The notes: generated by a model from the letters alone, not told the origin. 64,000 nt of DNA from Pseudomonas lijiangensis (GCF_018968705.1 NZ_CP076668.1:62001-126000); one strand, 5' to 3'; shown: positions 43,775 to 55,648, counted from the first letter of the stretch. Numbers and translations: made by a program.

Positions 43775-44520
43775 TCAGCGTTTATCCAGGGAATAAACGA
43801 AAGGTGCCAGGATCTCGATCGTGCCGTTGTTCAGGGTTTCCGCTGGCGGTTTCGGCAAGGGTTGAGCACGACGGATCATCTCCATGGTGGCTCGGTCCAG
43901 TGCCGGACTGCCTGAAGTGCTGGCAATCGAATAGGACAGGACATTGCCTTCCGCATCGACCACGAAGCGCAGACGGGCTACCCCTTGCATGCCGCGACGG
44001 CGGGCATCTTCGGGATACTTCTTGTACTTGCTCAGGTGCCGTAGCAGGTCGCTCTGCCAGCTTGGCAATGCCGTGCTGGGTGGAGACGGCGGGCTGGGCG
44101 GTGCCTGTGGTGCAGCCGATTTCTCGGGCGGAGCCGTTGTCGGCGGGGTGTCCACCGGTTTTTCGGCAGCCGGTTTCTCCTGTGGAGGCTCAGGCTTTTT
44201 CTGCGGCTTTGGCGGCTGCGGTTTTGGCTTGGGCTTTTCCACTTTTTTGGGAACCGCGATTTCCGGCTTTGGCGCCTCGACCAGATCCGGCAACGGGACT
44301 TCTTCTTCCGGTGCTGGCGGTTGCGGCGGCTGAACGACTTGGGGCGGTGGTGGCGGTGCGAGTTCGGGCAAAGGTGCCAGTTCGACCATCATGGCGGCCG
44401 GCGGCAGCTCGATGGCCTGGGATGCTGGCCAGCGGAGTGCGACGATCACCGCGATGGCATGCACAGCCAGCACCAACAACAGACTACCGCTATAGCGCGT
44501 CAGTGTTTGGCGCGTACTGA

Positions 44521-44524
<4 letters not shown>
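43775..44524 (-). CDS. tonB: Energy transducer TonB
   Basis: The product is 249 aa: an N-terminal membrane anchor (SGSLLLVLAVHAIAVIVALR), a long Pro/Lys/Glu-rich periplasmic spacer (residues 45-150, with EKPKPKPQPPKPQKKPEPPQ) and a C-terminal TonB domain (YPEDARRRGMQGVARLRFVV). It couples the proton gradient via ExbB-ExbD to outer-membrane receptors for siderophores and vitamin B12. Its start overlaps the exbD stop by four bases (ATGA). Confidence 0.96.
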
Positions 44525-44946
<422 letters not shown>

Positions 44947-44949
44947 GTC

Positions 44950-45906
44950 TTAGCCCACCTTTACCATGTGCGGTTGCTGTTGGTTGCGGTCGGTTTCAGG
45001 CAGGTGGTCCAGGTCGCGGCTGACCAGCAGCAGAACCTGAGCGGATGCGTCGGAAACCTGAGCCTTGTAGCCAGCGATGGAGCGGGCGAAGACGTTGTAG
45101 ATCACGACCGCAGGAATGGCGGCAACCAGGCCCAGTGCAGTTGCCAGCAGGGCTTCGGCGATGCCGGGTGCAACCACGGCCAGGTTGGTGGTCTGGGTCT
45201 TGGCGATGCCGATGAAGCTGTTCATGATGCCCCACACGGTACCGAACAGACCGACGAAGGGTGCGGTCGAACCGATGGTGGCGAGCATGCCGGTGCCGTT
45301 GCTCATGTTGCGGCCACAGGCAGCGACCAGACGCTCCAGACGGAAGCTGACACGCTCCTTGATACCTTCGCGCTCGCGGCTGTTGGCCGAAAGACGCATT
45401 TCTTCCAGGGCGTCATGGACCAGCAAGTGAGCCAGCGTGCCCTCCTTGTTGGCGCTCTGGCTGGCGTCGCTCAGGGAGCGGGCCTTTTTCAGGCCGGCGA
45501 TTTCAACCCGCAGACGACGCTTTGCGCCCAGCAGCTCGAAGCCCTTGGCGATCCAGATGGTCCAGGTGATGATCGAGGCGATGACCAGACCGATCATCAC
45601 TGCTTTTACGACGATATCGGCGTTCTGGTACATGCCCCATGGCGACAGGTCGTGAGCCATGCCCAGGCCGCCTTCTTCAGCGACAGGTTCCAGAGTGTCG
45701 GCAGGCGCAACGGCTTCAGGCTGGGCAGCAGGTGCGGTGGCTGGAGCTGCGGCAGCCGCTTGTGGTGCCGGGGTGGCCGGGGCTGTCTGGTCAGCGAGAG
45801 CGACAGGTGCGAGCATCAGGCTCAACACAAGGGCAGCCACACCACGCCATGCACGTGGCAGGCGAGGTAGCTTGGTTGGCGAAGCGGGTGATTGAATACG
45901 TGTCAT
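44950..45906 (-). CDS. exbB: Biopolymer transport protein ExbB
   Basis: The product is 318 aa. A cleavable signal peptide (ending VALADQ) and an Ala/Pro-rich periplasmic extension (residues 38-80) precede three membrane helices; MLATIGSTAPFVGLFGTVWG is the family signature. This long N-terminal extension is typical of Pseudomonas ExbB, unlike the 244-residue E. coli protein. It pumps protons with ExbD to power TonB. A candidate Fur box lies 87 bp upstream. Confidence 0.96.
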   Translation of the reverse strand: MTRIQSPASPTKLPRLPRAWRGVAALVLSLMLAPVALADQTAPATPAPQAAAAAPATAPAAQPEAVAPADTLEPVAEEGGLGMAHDLSPWGMYQNADIVVKAVMIGLVIASIITWTIWIAKGFELLGAKRRLRVEIAGLKKARSLSDASQSANKEGTLAHLLVHDALEEMRLSANSREREGIKERVSFRLERLVAACGRNMSNGTGMLATIGSTAPFVGLFGTVWGIMNSFIGIAKTQTTNLAVVAPGIAEALLATALGLVAAIPAVVIYNVFARSIAGYKAQVSDASAQVLLLVSRDLDHLPETDRNQQQPHMVKVG

Positions 45907-45992
45907 GCTGGCCTGACCTGAAATGGAAATAGTGATTGTCCCGGGACGTCGTTCTGGAGGCTCGACGAGAGTGCGGGGACAAATGGACGGGT

Positions 45993-46011
45993 ATTATTGC
46001 AAATCGTTCTT
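45993..46011 (-). promoter_or_regulatory. Candidate Fur box upstream of exbB
   Basis: The 19-mer starting ATTATTGCAAATCG matches the Fur consensus at about 11 of 19 positions by hand alignment. It lies in an A+T-rich part of the exbB leader. Iron control of exbBD-tonB is expected from other pseudomonads. Confidence 0.4.
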
Positions 46012-46113
46012 GTTAGCAGAAGTAATACTGTATCTTTTTTTCAATAAATAGCATCAGGCGCTCTTATTCCTGATTATTTTTCGGATTTATCCGTCGTTAC
46101 GTGGAGGTATCAG

Positions 46114-46962
46114 GTGTCAGCTCCTTCTCTTCTGATCGCTGGTTGTGGCGATATAGGTTGTCGTCTTGCCACCCGATTGCTGCCTCTTGAGTGGCGGATC
46201 CATGGCTTGCGACGTGATACGTCCCAGTTGCCCGAAGGCGTGATTCCGGTGAAAGGCGATCTGTTCGACTGGCTGGAGCCACAGGACTGGCCGACAGAGT
46301 CCATCGACTATCTGGTGTATTGCGCCACGCCCACGCAAAGGGACGAATACGGTTATCGACGTGCCTACGTCGAAGGTCTGTCCCATGTCTTGAGCTGGAT
46401 GAAGCAGCACGGCCAGCAACCCAAGCGGGTGTTCTTTGTCTCCAGCAGCGGTGTCTACGGGCAGCAACAGGGCGAGTGGGTCGATGAAACCTCGGTAACC
46501 GAGCCGTCAGGCTATACCGGCACGGTGATGCTGGAAGCCGAGCAGGTTGCCCTTGGCAGCGGTTGGCCCGCGACTGTGGTGCGCCTGACGGGGATTTACG
46601 GTCCAGGCCGCAACGACCTCTCCAATCGCGTGCGTCAGGGCCATAGCGTGCGTGTCGATCCGCCGGTCTATGCCAACCGTATTCATGCCGACGATGCGGC
46701 GGGGCTGCTGGCTTTTCTGTTGGAGGCCGATGCCAAGGGAGTGGCGCTTGAGGATTGCTACCTGGGCGTCGATGACGATCCGGCTGCGCTGGCCGATGTG
46801 GTGGCCTGGATCCGCGAATACCTGGGCGTGACCGAATGGTCTGAGGATGTGAGCGTGCAACGGGTGGGCAGCAAGCGATGCAGCAATGCCAGAGCGCGGG
46901 CGCTGGGCTGGGCACCGGAGTATGCGGATTATCGTGCGGGGTATGCGGCGTTGCTGGGGTAG
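46114..46962 (+). CDS. NAD-dependent epimerase/dehydratase (YeeZ-like)
   Basis: The product is 282 aa. The Rossmann dinucleotide motif is GCGDIGCRLATRLL at the N-terminus. VFFVSSSGVYGQQQGEWVDE and VRLTGIYGPGRN are extended-SDR marks, though the catalytic Tyr is displaced compared with sugar epimerases, as in the YeeZ group. Starts at GTG 46114 with GGAGG seven bases upstream. Substrate unknown. Single gene, divergent from exbB and convergent with a lipoprotein gene. Confidence 0.88.
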   Translation: MSAPSLLIAGCGDIGCRLATRLLPLEWRIHGLRRDTSQLPEGVIPVKGDLFDWLEPQDWPTESIDYLVYCATPTQRDEYGYRRAYVEGLSHVLSWMKQHGQQPKRVFFVSSSGVYGQQQGEWVDETSVTEPSGYTGTVMLEAEQVALGSGWPATVVRLTGIYGPGRNDLSNRVRQGHSVRVDPPVYANRIHADDAAGLLAFLLEADAKGVALEDCYLGVDDDPAALADVVAWIREYLGVTEWSEDVSVQRVGSKRCSNARARALGWAPEYADYRAGYAALLG

Positions 46963-46969
46963 TGCGAAG

Positions 46970-46999
46970 CAGGCCCGCTCATCTTGATGGTCGGGCCTG
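46970..46999. terminator. Bidirectional hairpin between convergent genes
   Basis: CAGGCCCG (46970-46977) pairs with CGGGCCTG (46992-46999) around a 14-nt loop and is followed by TCTTC. It lies 8 bp after the epimerase stop and 15 bp before the stop of the convergent lipoprotein gene. Confidence 0.55.
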
Positions 47000-47013
47000 T
47001 CTTCACGGGTGCA

Positions 47014-47751
47014 TCACTGCTGCTCAAGCAGCCAGCGACGCTCGCCTGGACGCAGTTGAGGCATCTCGCCTGCGCCAGCCGCGTTGACGGCCTGGAAGAT
47101 TTCCAGTTGCTTGCCTTTGCGGGCAAATATCCACGGGCTGCCCTGCTCGTTCTTTTCCAGCCACATGCTGTCGTATTCGCCGCTCATGGCTGCACAATCG
47201 CCCGCCAGACACAGGGCGTAACGATCGTTTTCAGGAAGGCCCTGCACGCTGCCATCCGGCATGAACTGCACGACGCTGCCCTGGCCATCGCCACTGACGA
47301 TGGTCCATTTGCCACCCATGTAGGCGCCATAAAGGGCTCTTTCAAAGCTGCTGCCTGATGGAGCGCCTTCCGGAGCCGGGTTTTTCGGCTTCTCGAAATG
47401 CTGTTCCGGGCCGGATTCGCTGGCGGCCTGAACAAGGTGGTCGCCCTTGATGCTCAGGTTCTCAGAGAAACTGCCGTAGAAATTGACGTTCAGCTTGCCG
47501 TCGGCAGCGCTGGAAATCTTGCCTTCGCCCAGCTCGAAACCGTTGGAATAGATGGCCTGATTGGCCTGGGTGTTGACCTGCCATTCCAGGTTCGGACCGT
47601 TGGCAAGTAGGGCTTCGCGCAGGTTGCCGCCTTTTACGGCAGCGTCGATGGCGCTCTGGTTGATCCAGGTACCGTCGGGGTTGCGGTCGGCATGGCTGGC
47701 GCAGCCAGTCAGGATGGCGGCCAGCAGTGAGATGGCGAGCGCGGAGCGCAT
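47014..47751 (-). CDS. Lipoprotein of unknown function (PA5340-like)
   Basis: The product is 245 aa with a lipoprotein signal peptide (lipobox LTGC, Cys17). The mature protein is beta-rich and soluble with no catalytic motif; a cysteine pair in YALCLAGDCAAMSGEY may form a disulfide, and the C-terminus carries GERRWLLEQQ. From memory a homologue sits beside ridA in P. aeruginosa. It lies 54 bp upstream of ridA's position on the same strand but downstream in transcription from none; a 21-bp dyad (47776-47796) lies between. Function unknown. Confidence 0.75.
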   Translation of the reverse strand: MRSALAISLLAAILTGCASHADRNPDGTWINQSAIDAAVKGGNLREALLANGPNLEWQVNTQANQAIYSNGFELGEGKISSAADGKLNVNFYGSFSENLSIKGDHLVQAASESGPEQHFEKPKNPAPEGAPSGSSFERALYGAYMGGKWTIVSGDGQGSVVQFMPDGSVQGLPENDRYALCLAGDCAAMSGEYDSMWLEKNEQGSPWIFARKGKQLEIFQAVNAAGAGEMPQLRPGERRWLLEQQ

Positions 47752-47805
47752 AGCGGAGTCCTTCCTTTGCAGGGAGCGGAGCGGCTGGCGCTCCGCCGGG
47801 ATGAT

Positions 47806-48186
47806 TTATTCGATGACGAGAATCGCGTCCATTTCTACCTGGGCGCCACGTGGCAGTGCGGCAACGCCAATGGCGGCGCGGGCCGGATAAGGCTGCTCGA
47901 AGTATTTGCCCATGATCTCGTTGACCTTGGCGAAGTTGCCCAGATCGGTCAGGAAGATGTTCAGCTTGACGATGTCCTTGAAGGAGCCACCGGCTGCTTC
48001 AGCGACAGACTTGAGGTTCTCGAAGACCTGAACGATCTGGGCTTCGATGCCTTCGACCAGTTCCATGCTTTTTGGGTCCAGAGGGATCTGACCGGACATG
48101 TAGACGGTATTGCCAGCCTTGATTGCCTGGGAGTAAGGGCCGATGGCTGCAGGGGCCTTGTCGCTGGTGATGACAGTCTTGGTCAT
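47806..48186 (-). CDS. ridA: RidA family enamine/imine deaminase
   Basis: The product is 126 aa of the YjgF/RidA family. Visible marks: [35 protein letters not shown], the Asn/Phe turn in [13 protein letters not shown], the active-site Arg in [20 protein letters not shown]. It hydrolyses reactive enamines from threonine/serine dehydratases. It lies 24 bp after the spoT stop, as the last gene of the rpoZ-spoT-ridA group. Confidence 0.96.
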   Translation of the reverse strand: MTKTVITSDKAPAAIGPYSQAIKAGNTVYMSGQIPLDPKSMELVEGIEAQIVQVFENLKSVAEAAGGSFKDIVKLNIFLTDLGNFAKVNEIMGKYFEQPYPARAAIGVAALPRGAQVEMDAILVIE

Positions 48187-48210
48187 GAAGAACTCCTGAT
48201 GATGGGGTGG

Positions 48211-50316
48211 CTAGGCGCGCATGCGGGTGATGCGTGTCACTCCTGCCAGGGCGCGCAGTTTCTTGATCACGCGGGCCAGATGCACGCGGTCGTGAACGCT
48301 GACGACCAGTTGGACAACGCTGATGCGACCATCGCGCTCGTCCATGCTGATCTTTTCGATGTTGCCGTCGGCGGCGTTGACGCTGCTGGCCAGCAGGGCA
48401 ATCAGGCCGCGCTGGTGTTCCAGCTCCACGCGCAGCTCGACATTGAACTCGCCAGTGACGTCCTTGGCCCAGGACAGCTGGATGCATTTTTCCGCGTTAT
48501 GGCGGATTTCGCTGATATTGCGGCAGTTGTCCAGGTGCACGACCATGCCCTTGCCTGCGGACAGGTGACCGACAATCGGGTCGCCGGGGATCGGTGTGCA
48601 GCACTTGGCGTAACTGAGTACCAGACCTTCGGTACCGCGAATCGCCAGCGGGCCTTCGGGGCTTGGCAACTGTTCGCCTTCGCCCAGCAGGCGGCGGGCG
48701 ACCACATAAGCCATGCGATTGCCCAGGCCGATGTCTTCGAGCAGGTCTTCCAGCACCTCGACGCGGTATTCGTTCAGCGCCAGCTGGATGCGCTCGGGAG
48801 CGATCTTGTCCAGAGTGCTCTCGAAGCCGTTGAGTACCTTGTTCAGCAGGCGTTCGCCCAGGCTGATGGACTCGGAGCGACGTTGCAGTTTCAGGGCATG
48901 GCGAATATGGGTGCGTGCCTTGCCGGTGACCACGAAGTTCAGCCAGGCCGGATTCGGGCGTGCGCCCGGTGCGCTGACGATTTCGACGGTCGAGCCGCTT
49001 TGCAGCGGTTCGGAAAGCGGTGCCAGCCGACGGTTGATCCGGCAGGCGATGCAGCTGTTGCCGACATCGGTGTGGACCGCATAGGCGAAGTCCACTGCCG
49101 TGGAGCCTTTGGGCAGCTCCATGATCCGGCCTTTTGGCGTGAAGACGTAGACCTCGTCCGGGAACAGGTCGATCTTCACGCTTTCGATGAATTCCAGGGA
49201 GTTGCCAGCGCGTTGCTGCATCTCCAGCACACCTTTGACCCACTGACGGGCGCGGGCGTGGGTGCCCTTTGGCTGCTCGTCGTCGGTGGATTTGTACAGC
49301 CAGTGCGCGGCAATCCCGTTGTTGGCCATTTCTTCCATTTCCCGGGTGCGGATCTGGATTTCAATGGGCACGCCATGCATGCCGAACAGCGTGGTGTGCA
49401 ACGACTGATAGCCGTTGGCCTTGGGGATTGCGATGTAATCCTTGAAGCGACCGGGCAGCGGCTTGTACAGATTGTGTACAGCGCCCAGCACGCGATAGCA
49501 GGTGTCTACCTTGTCGACGATGATGCGGAAGGCGTAGACATCCATGATCTCGTTGAAGGCGCGACGCTTGCCGCGCATCTTCTTGTAGATGCCATAGAGG
49601 TGTTTCTGCCGTCCGCTGACTTCGCCTTCGATTCCGTCCACGGCCAGACAATGGCTCAGGGACTCTTCGATCTTGTTGACCAGTTCCTTGCGATTGCCAC
49701 GGGCGCGCTTGACCGCCTGATGGATGCGCGAAGAGCGCATGGGGTACATGGCCTTGAAACCCAGGTCCTCGAATTCGATGCGAACGCTATGCATGCCCAG
49801 CCGGTTGGCGATGGGTGCATAGATTTCGAGGGTTTCCTTGGCAATGCGGCGGCGCTTCTCGCCGGACAGGACTTCCAGCGTGCGCATGTTGTGCAGGCGA
49901 TCAGCGAGCTTGACCAGGATCACGCGAATGTCGCGTGCCATGGCCATGGCCATTTTCTGGAAGTTTTCAGCCTGGGCTTCGGCCTTGGTCTCGAAGTTCA
50001 TCTGGGTCAGCTTGCTGACCCCGTCGACGAGTTCGGCCACGGTTTCGCCAAACTGGAGGCTGAGTGCTTCCTTGGCGATACCGGTGTCTTCGATCACGTC
50101 ATGCAGCATCGCGGCCATCAGGCTCTGATGGTCCATGTGCATGTCGGCGAGAATGCTTGCGACCGCAAGCGGGTGCGTTACGTAGGCTTCGCCACTGCGA
50201 CGGCGCTGGCCGTCGTGGGCTTGTTCGGCGTAGTAATACGCTCGGCGGACCAGATTGACCTGGTCCTTGCCAAGATAGGCCGAAAGGCGGTCGGCGAGTG
50301 CGTCTATACTCGGCAA
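48211..50316 (-). CDS. spoT: Bifunctional (p)ppGpp synthetase/hydrolase SpoT
   Basis: The product is 701 aa: an HD hydrolase domain (H48, H72-D73 in MLHDVIEDTG), a RelA/SpoT synthetase domain (AFRIIVDKVDTCYRVLGAVH), TGS (IMELPKGSTAVDFAYAVHTD), helical and zinc-finger-like region, and C-terminal ACT domain. The intact HD motif implies hydrolase activity; this is the SpoT type, not RelA. It balances the stringent-response alarmone. It follows rpoZ by 60 bp. The opposite strand is open for 962 codons, which is a codon-bias artefact. Confidence 0.98.
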   Translation of the reverse strand: MPSIDALADRLSAYLGKDQVNLVRRAYYYAEQAHDGQRRRSGEAYVTHPLAVASILADMHMDHQSLMAAMLHDVIEDTGIAKEALSLQFGETVAELVDGVSKLTQMNFETKAEAQAENFQKMAMAMARDIRVILVKLADRLHNMRTLEVLSGEKRRRIAKETLEIYAPIANRLGMHSVRIEFEDLGFKAMYPMRSSRIHQAVKRARGNRKELVNKIEESLSHCLAVDGIEGEVSGRQKHLYGIYKKMRGKRRAFNEIMDVYAFRIIVDKVDTCYRVLGAVHNLYKPLPGRFKDYIAIPKANGYQSLHTTLFGMHGVPIEIQIRTREMEEMANNGIAAHWLYKSTDDEQPKGTHARARQWVKGVLEMQQRAGNSLEFIESVKIDLFPDEVYVFTPKGRIMELPKGSTAVDFAYAVHTDVGNSCIACRINRRLAPLSEPLQSGSTVEIVSAPGARPNPAWLNFVVTGKARTHIRHALKLQRRSESISLGERLLNKVLNGFESTLDKIAPERIQLALNEYRVEVLEDLLEDIGLGNRMAYVVARRLLGEGEQLPSPEGPLAIRGTEGLVLSYAKCCTPIPGDPIVGHLSAGKGMVVHLDNCRNISEIRHNAEKCIQLSWAKDVTGEFNVELRVELEHQRGLIALLASSVNAADGNIEKISMDERDGRISVVQLVVSVHDRVHLARVIKKLRALAGVTRITRMRA

Positions 50317-50376
50317 GGCGTTACTCCTTGCGCGTGGCTTTTACACTGCGTCGAACCACATCGCCCCGGCATAGGC

Positions 50377-50640
50377 TTAGACGGCCTCGCTGGACTCGTC
50401 CTCGAACGCTGCGAACAATGGTTCATCTTCAACGATTTCAGCTTCTGCGATGACAGAGTAATCCATCAGGCCAGCTGCGATTTCACGCAGGGCAACGACG
50501 GTAGGCTTGTCGTTTTCCCAAGCCAGCTTGGGTTCCTTGCCGCCAGTAGCGAGCTGACGCGAACGCTTGGTAGCGAGCATGACCAGCTCGAAGCGGTTAT
50601 CGACGTGTTCCAGGCAGTCTTCAACAGTCACGCGGGCCAT
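50377..50640 (-). CDS. rpoZ: RNA polymerase omega subunit
   Basis: The product is 87 aa: [20 protein letters not shown] followed by [14 protein letters not shown], the canonical omega N-terminus that latches the beta-prime subunit and forms part of a ppGpp site. ATG 50640 has GGAAT(AC) ahead and the usual start; the open frame to 50721 has no similarity. It is followed by spoT, as in most gammaproteobacteria. Confidence 0.97.
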   Translation of the reverse strand: MARVTVEDCLEHVDNRFELVMLATKRSRQLATGGKEPKLAWENDKPTVVALREIAAGLMDYSVIAEAEIVEDEPLFAAFEDESSEAV

Positions 50641-50750
50641 GGGTATTCCTCGTAGCAAATGCGTATGCGCGGTGCCCGGATGGGCGAGCGGACTCGGTAG
50701 TTTACAAGCGGTTAGCCACAAGCTTCAAGCGGCACGCCGAAGGGTGAACG

Positions 50751-50780
50751 TTGCGGGCAGGCGTCAGTGCATGCCCGCAA
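50751..50780 (-). terminator. Hairpin after gmk
   Basis: TTGCGGGCA (50751-50759) pairs with TGCCCGCAA (50772-50780) with a 12-nt loop, 8 bp after the gmk stop. No T run follows on the minus strand, so it may be attenuator-like or Rho-dependent. Confidence 0.4.
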
Positions 50781-50787
50781 GGTCGGT

Positions 50788-52300
<1,513 letters not shown>

Positions 52301-52551
52301 GGAAGTACCTCTTGTATTCGGTCCATGAACGCGGCCGCGCTGCAGTCATGGAAGTCGTGAAAGCCGACAGGTTGCAAAGGCGCAGGATTGTAGCGCAGTG
52401 CGGCGCAGGCTCCCAATCCGCGAGTGTGACAAGCAATGCAAGGCATTATCCTTTTCGTCGCTTCGCGCTGGAGAACCCGGTTCCAGAGCCTTTGAACCAT
52501 TCGGTATCGGTATTGCGACTTTTAGATGTGCCCAGCCTTGGTTGTGACCTC

Positions 52552-52557
52552 TATAAT
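52552..52557 (+). promoter_or_regulatory. Probable -10 element of rph
   Basis: A perfect TATAAT lies 36 bp ahead of the rph ATG in the 293-bp yicC-rph spacer, with a poor -35 (TGCCCA at 17-bp spacing). Start of transcription would be near 52564. Confidence 0.5.
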
Positions 52558-52593
52558 GCTCGGCAGTTTTCCGTCCCAGTACAGGTATTCCAG

Positions 52594-53316
52594 ATGAAAC
52601 GTCCAAGTGGTCGCTCTGCCGATCAGCTCCGTCAGGTCCGCATCACCCGCAATTACACAAAGCACGCCGAAGGTTCTGTGCTGGTGGAGTTCGGTGACAC
52701 CAAAGTGATCTGCACGGTCAGCGTCGAAAATGGCGTACCACGCTTTCTGAAAGGTCAGGGCCAGGGTTGGCTGACTGCCGAATACGGCATGCTGCCGCGT
52801 GCAACCGGTGAGCGTAACCAGCGCGAAGCCAGCCGTGGCAAACAAGGCGGCCGTACGCTGGAAATCCAGCGTCTGATCGGTCGTTCCCTGCGTGCTGCTC
52901 TGGACATGTCCAAGCTGGGCGACGTGACCCTCTACGTCGACTGTGATGTGATCCAGGCCGATGGCGGGACGCGCACTGCTTCCATCACCGGCTCCATGGT
53001 TGCACTGGCCGATGCCCTGAAAGTGATCAAGAAGCGCGGCGGCCTCAAGGGCGGTGACCCGCTCAAGCAGATGATCGCTGCCGTTTCCGTTGGTATGTAT
53101 CAAGGCGAGCCAGTGCTCGACCTGGATTACCTGGAAGACTCCGCTGCCGAGACTGACCTCAACGTGGTCATGACCAGCGCCGGTGGTTTCATCGAGGTTC
53201 AGGGTACTGCCGAAGGCGCGCCATTCCAGCCAGAAGAGCTGAATGCAATGCTGGCGCTGGCTCAGAAAGGCATGACAGAGTTGTTTGAATTGCAGCGTGC
53301 CGCACTGGCCGACTGA
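52594..53316 (+). CDS. rph: Ribonuclease PH
   Basis: The product is 240 aa ([20 protein letters not shown]). It is a phosphorolytic 3' exonuclease that trims tRNA precursors. Phosphate-binding and family marks: [20 protein letters not shown] and [20 protein letters not shown]. The upstream frame is open to 52243 but has no similarity; ATG 52594 gives the normal length. It is divergent from yicC and followed by the DUF4870 gene after 25 bp. Confidence 0.97.
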   Translation: MKRPSGRSADQLRQVRITRNYTKHAEGSVLVEFGDTKVICTVSVENGVPRFLKGQGQGWLTAEYGMLPRATGERNQREASRGKQGGRTLEIQRLIGRSLRAALDMSKLGDVTLYVDCDVIQADGGTRTASITGSMVALADALKVIKKRGGLKGGDPLKQMIAAVSVGMYQGEPVLDLDYLEDSAAETDLNVVMTSAGGFIEVQGTAEGAPFQPEELNAMLALAQKGMTELFELQRAALAD

Positions 53317-53341
53317 ATCGTGCAGTAACAAGGAGCCGCAA

Positions 53342-53704
53342 ATGAGTGACAGCCAGTTTTCCAAACCTGCTCGTGAAGTACGTCAATGGGCCATGTTCTG
53401 TCATTTTTCGGCTTTCTTCGGGCTGGTCTTCCCGTTCGGCAATCTGCTGGGGCCGCTGATTATCTGGCAGCTCAAGAAGGACGCCGATTCGTTCCTGGAT
53501 GCTCAGGGCAAGGAAGCGCTGAACTTCCAGATCACGGTTTCGATTGCCTCCATCGTCAGCATGCTGCTGTTCGTGGTGGTCATCGGGATTCCGCTGCTGG
53601 CACTGGTCTGTATCGGTGCGATGGTGTTGACGGTCATTGCGGGGATCAAGGCCAATGACGGTCGGGACTACCGCTATCCGTTTACCTGGCGTGCGTTGAA
53701 GTAA
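53342..53704 (+). CDS. DUF4870 membrane protein
   Basis: The product is 120 aa with three membrane helices (FCHFSAFFGLVFPFGNLLGP, IASIVSMLLFVVVIGIPLLA and the next) and the family patterns SFLDAQGKEALNFQ and DYRYPFTWR. It belongs to the Tic20-like DUF4870 group of unknown function. ATG 53342 has AAGGAG at ideal spacing. Likely cotranscribed with rph. Confidence 0.92.
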   Translation: MSDSQFSKPAREVRQWAMFCHFSAFFGLVFPFGNLLGPLIIWQLKKDADSFLDAQGKEALNFQITVSIASIVSMLLFVVVIGIPLLALVCIGAMVLTVIAGIKANDGRDYRYPFTWRALK

Positions 53705-53722
53705 CGATCCGGCACGAAACCC

Positions 53723-53754
53723 GTCAGTCGCTTCCTGCGCAGGAAGCGGCTGAC
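53723..53754. terminator. Hairpin between convergent genes
   Basis: Two 15-bp arms (GTCAGTCGCTTCCTG and CAGGAAGCGGCTGAC) pair with one G-T wobble, with the central bases forming the loop. It lies between the stops of the DUF4870 gene and the chemoreceptor gene. No T run; probably a bidirectional terminator. Confidence 0.6.
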
Positions 53755-53767
53755 GTGGCTGGCTTCA

Positions 53768-55648
53768 TCAGATCTTGAAGCTGTCTACCAGTTGCTTCAA
53801 GCGTCCTGCCTGTTGCGACAGCGCCGCACAGTCCTTGAGGGTTTCATTGAGGTTGGCAACGCCCTGTTGATTGAGGCTGTTGATCTGGTTGATATCCACG
53901 TTCAAGGTTTCCACCACGGCGGTCTGCTCTTCAGTGGCCGCAGCGACTGACTGGTTCATACCGTCGATTTCGCCAATGCGCCGGGTAACGTCGCGCAGAC
54001 GGTTGCCTGCCTGATTCGCCACTTCCACGCTGTCCTGGCTGGAGGTCTGACTCTCGTTCATGTTCACGACCGCCTGCTGCGAACCGCTTTGCAGCTCGCC
54101 GATCATCTTGTGGATCTCATCGGCGGACACCTGGGTGCGATGCGCCAGGTTGCGCACCTCATCGGCTACCACGGCAAAGCCGCGGCCCGCATCGCCGGCA
54201 CGTGCTGCCTCGATGGCCGCGTTGAGCGCCAGGAGGTTGGTCTGCTGCGAGATACCCTTGATGACGTCCAGAATGTGCCCGATGTTGTCGGTGCTGGCAT
54301 TGAGGGTTTCGATCCTGGAGCACGAGTCGCTGATCTTGCTCGACAACTCGCTCATGGAGCTTATGGTCTTTTCTACCACGATGCGGCCGTCTTCGGCCTG
54401 CTCACGGGCTTCGCTGGCCTGGACAGAGGCGTCGGAGGCATTGCGGGCAATTTCCTGAGTGGCAGCACCCAGTTCGTTGATCGCGGCGGCAACGCTGTTG
54501 GTGCGGGCGCTTTGCTCGTCGAAGCCTGTGATCGAGGCGTTGGAGGATTCCACCACACGTCGCGACAGGTCATGCACCTGAACCGTTGCCGACGACACTT
54601 CGGCAATCGAGGCATGGACACGCTCGACAAACTGGTTGAAGGCGCCGCCAAGCTGGGCGAATTCGTCCTGGCCCTGAATGTTCAGGCGACGAGTCAGGTC
54701 ACCTTCACCCTGGGCGATATCTTCCATCGCACGGCCCATGTCGGTCAGTGGACGCATCAGCGCACGGATCAGCAGGCTCAGCAGCAAGGCAATCACGGCC
54801 ACTGCAATGAGTACGGCGACCAGCGCAGAGCTGCGGAACTGGCTCAGAGGTGCATAGGCCTTGTTTCTGTCGATGCTCAAGCCGATATACCAGTCGGCCG
54901 ACGGCAGGCCGGTGATCGGGGTGAAGGACAGGATGCGCTCCTGGCCATTGAGGGTCACTTCACGCAGACGCTTGTCCAGGGTCAGGGTCTGGCCTGGATA
55001 AATGTCCTTGAGGTTCTTGAGGACCTGATCCTTGTCCGGGCTGACGATGACCTGACCGTCGCCGCTCACCAGGAAGGCGTAGCCGATACCGCCGAACTCG
55101 ACGGAGTTGATGATCTTGACCAGCGTATCGAGGCTCAGGTCGCCACCGGCCACGCCGGAAACCTGACCGCCTGATTTGATCGGGCTGGCGATAGTCACCA
55201 CCAGGCCGCCTACCGAAGCGAGGTACGGCGCACTCAGGATGCTCTTGCCGGCGTCGATGGTGGATTTGTACCAGGGCCGTTGACGTGGGTCGTAGCCGGC
55301 CGGCATTTCGACATTTGGTCGTTGGGTGAACGTGCCCTTGCTGTCACCGACATACGTGAACTGGAAAGTGGACACCAGCGAGGACTGGGACACCAGACCG
55401 CTGAGGTCTGTCCCGACACCCTGGAAGGCAACGTCCTGAGCGAGGTTTTCCAGAACAAGAATGCGCCCGCTCAGCCAGTTCTGAACACTGCTGGCGGTCA
55501 ACTCCCCGGCCTGCCCTACCGACGTCTCGAGATTCTGACGAATAGTCGTGCGTTGCAGGTAATCGTTATAAAGCGTGAACAATGCGAATGCCAATACCAC
55601 GACACCCGATGCTGCTAACAGAATTTTATGACGGAACTTCAAGGTCAT
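53768..55648 (-). CDS. Methyl-accepting chemotaxis protein with dCache_1 sensor (predicted amino acid receptor)
   Basis: The product is 626 aa from ATG 55648: TM1 about 10-28, a periplasmic dCache_1 sensor (about 35-275), TM2 about 280-302, HAMP, and a cytoplasmic signalling domain with the hairpin tip [20 protein letters not shown]. The sensor has Y119-x4-R124-x-W126-Y127 ([14 protein letters not shown]) and D170 (VAGGDLSLD), matching the published dCache_1AA motif for binding amino acid backbones (PctA numbering Y121, R126, W128, Y129, D173). It is likely a PctA/PscA-type receptor. The C-terminal pentapeptide for CheR binding is absent. Confidence 0.93.
   Translation of the reverse strand: MTLKFRHKILLAASGVVVLAFALFTLYNDYLQRTTIRQNLETSVGQAGELTASSVQNWLSGRILVLENLAQDVAFQGVGTDLSGLVSQSSLVSTFQFTYVGDSKGTFTQRPNVEMPAGYDPRQRPWYKSTIDAGKSILSAPYLASVGGLVVTIASPIKSGGQVSGVAGGDLSLDTLVKIINSVEFGGIGYAFLVSGDGQVIVSPDKDQVLKNLKDIYPGQTLTLDKRLREVTLNGQERILSFTPITGLPSADWYIGLSIDRNKAYAPLSQFRSSALVAVLIAVAVIALLLSLLIRALMRPLTDMGRAMEDIAQGEGDLTRRLNIQGQDEFAQLGGAFNQFVERVHASIAEVSSATVQVHDLSRRVVESSNASITGFDEQSARTNSVAAAINELGAATQEIARNASDASVQASEAREQAEDGRIVVEKTISSMSELSSKISDSCSRIETLNASTDNIGHILDVIKGISQQTNLLALNAAIEAARAGDAGRGFAVVADEVRNLAHRTQVSADEIHKMIGELQSGSQQAVVNMNESQTSSQDSVEVANQAGNRLRDVTRRIGEIDGMNQSVAAATEEQTAVVETLNVDINQINSLNQQGVANLNETLKDCAALSQQAGRLKQLVDSFKI

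Noticed and set aside
47767..50655. 962-codon open frame on the plus strand opposite ridA-spoT
   Set aside because: It is antisense to well-identified genes, has no ribosome site or recognisable domain, and its composition is that of a reverse-strand shadow in G+C-rich DNA.
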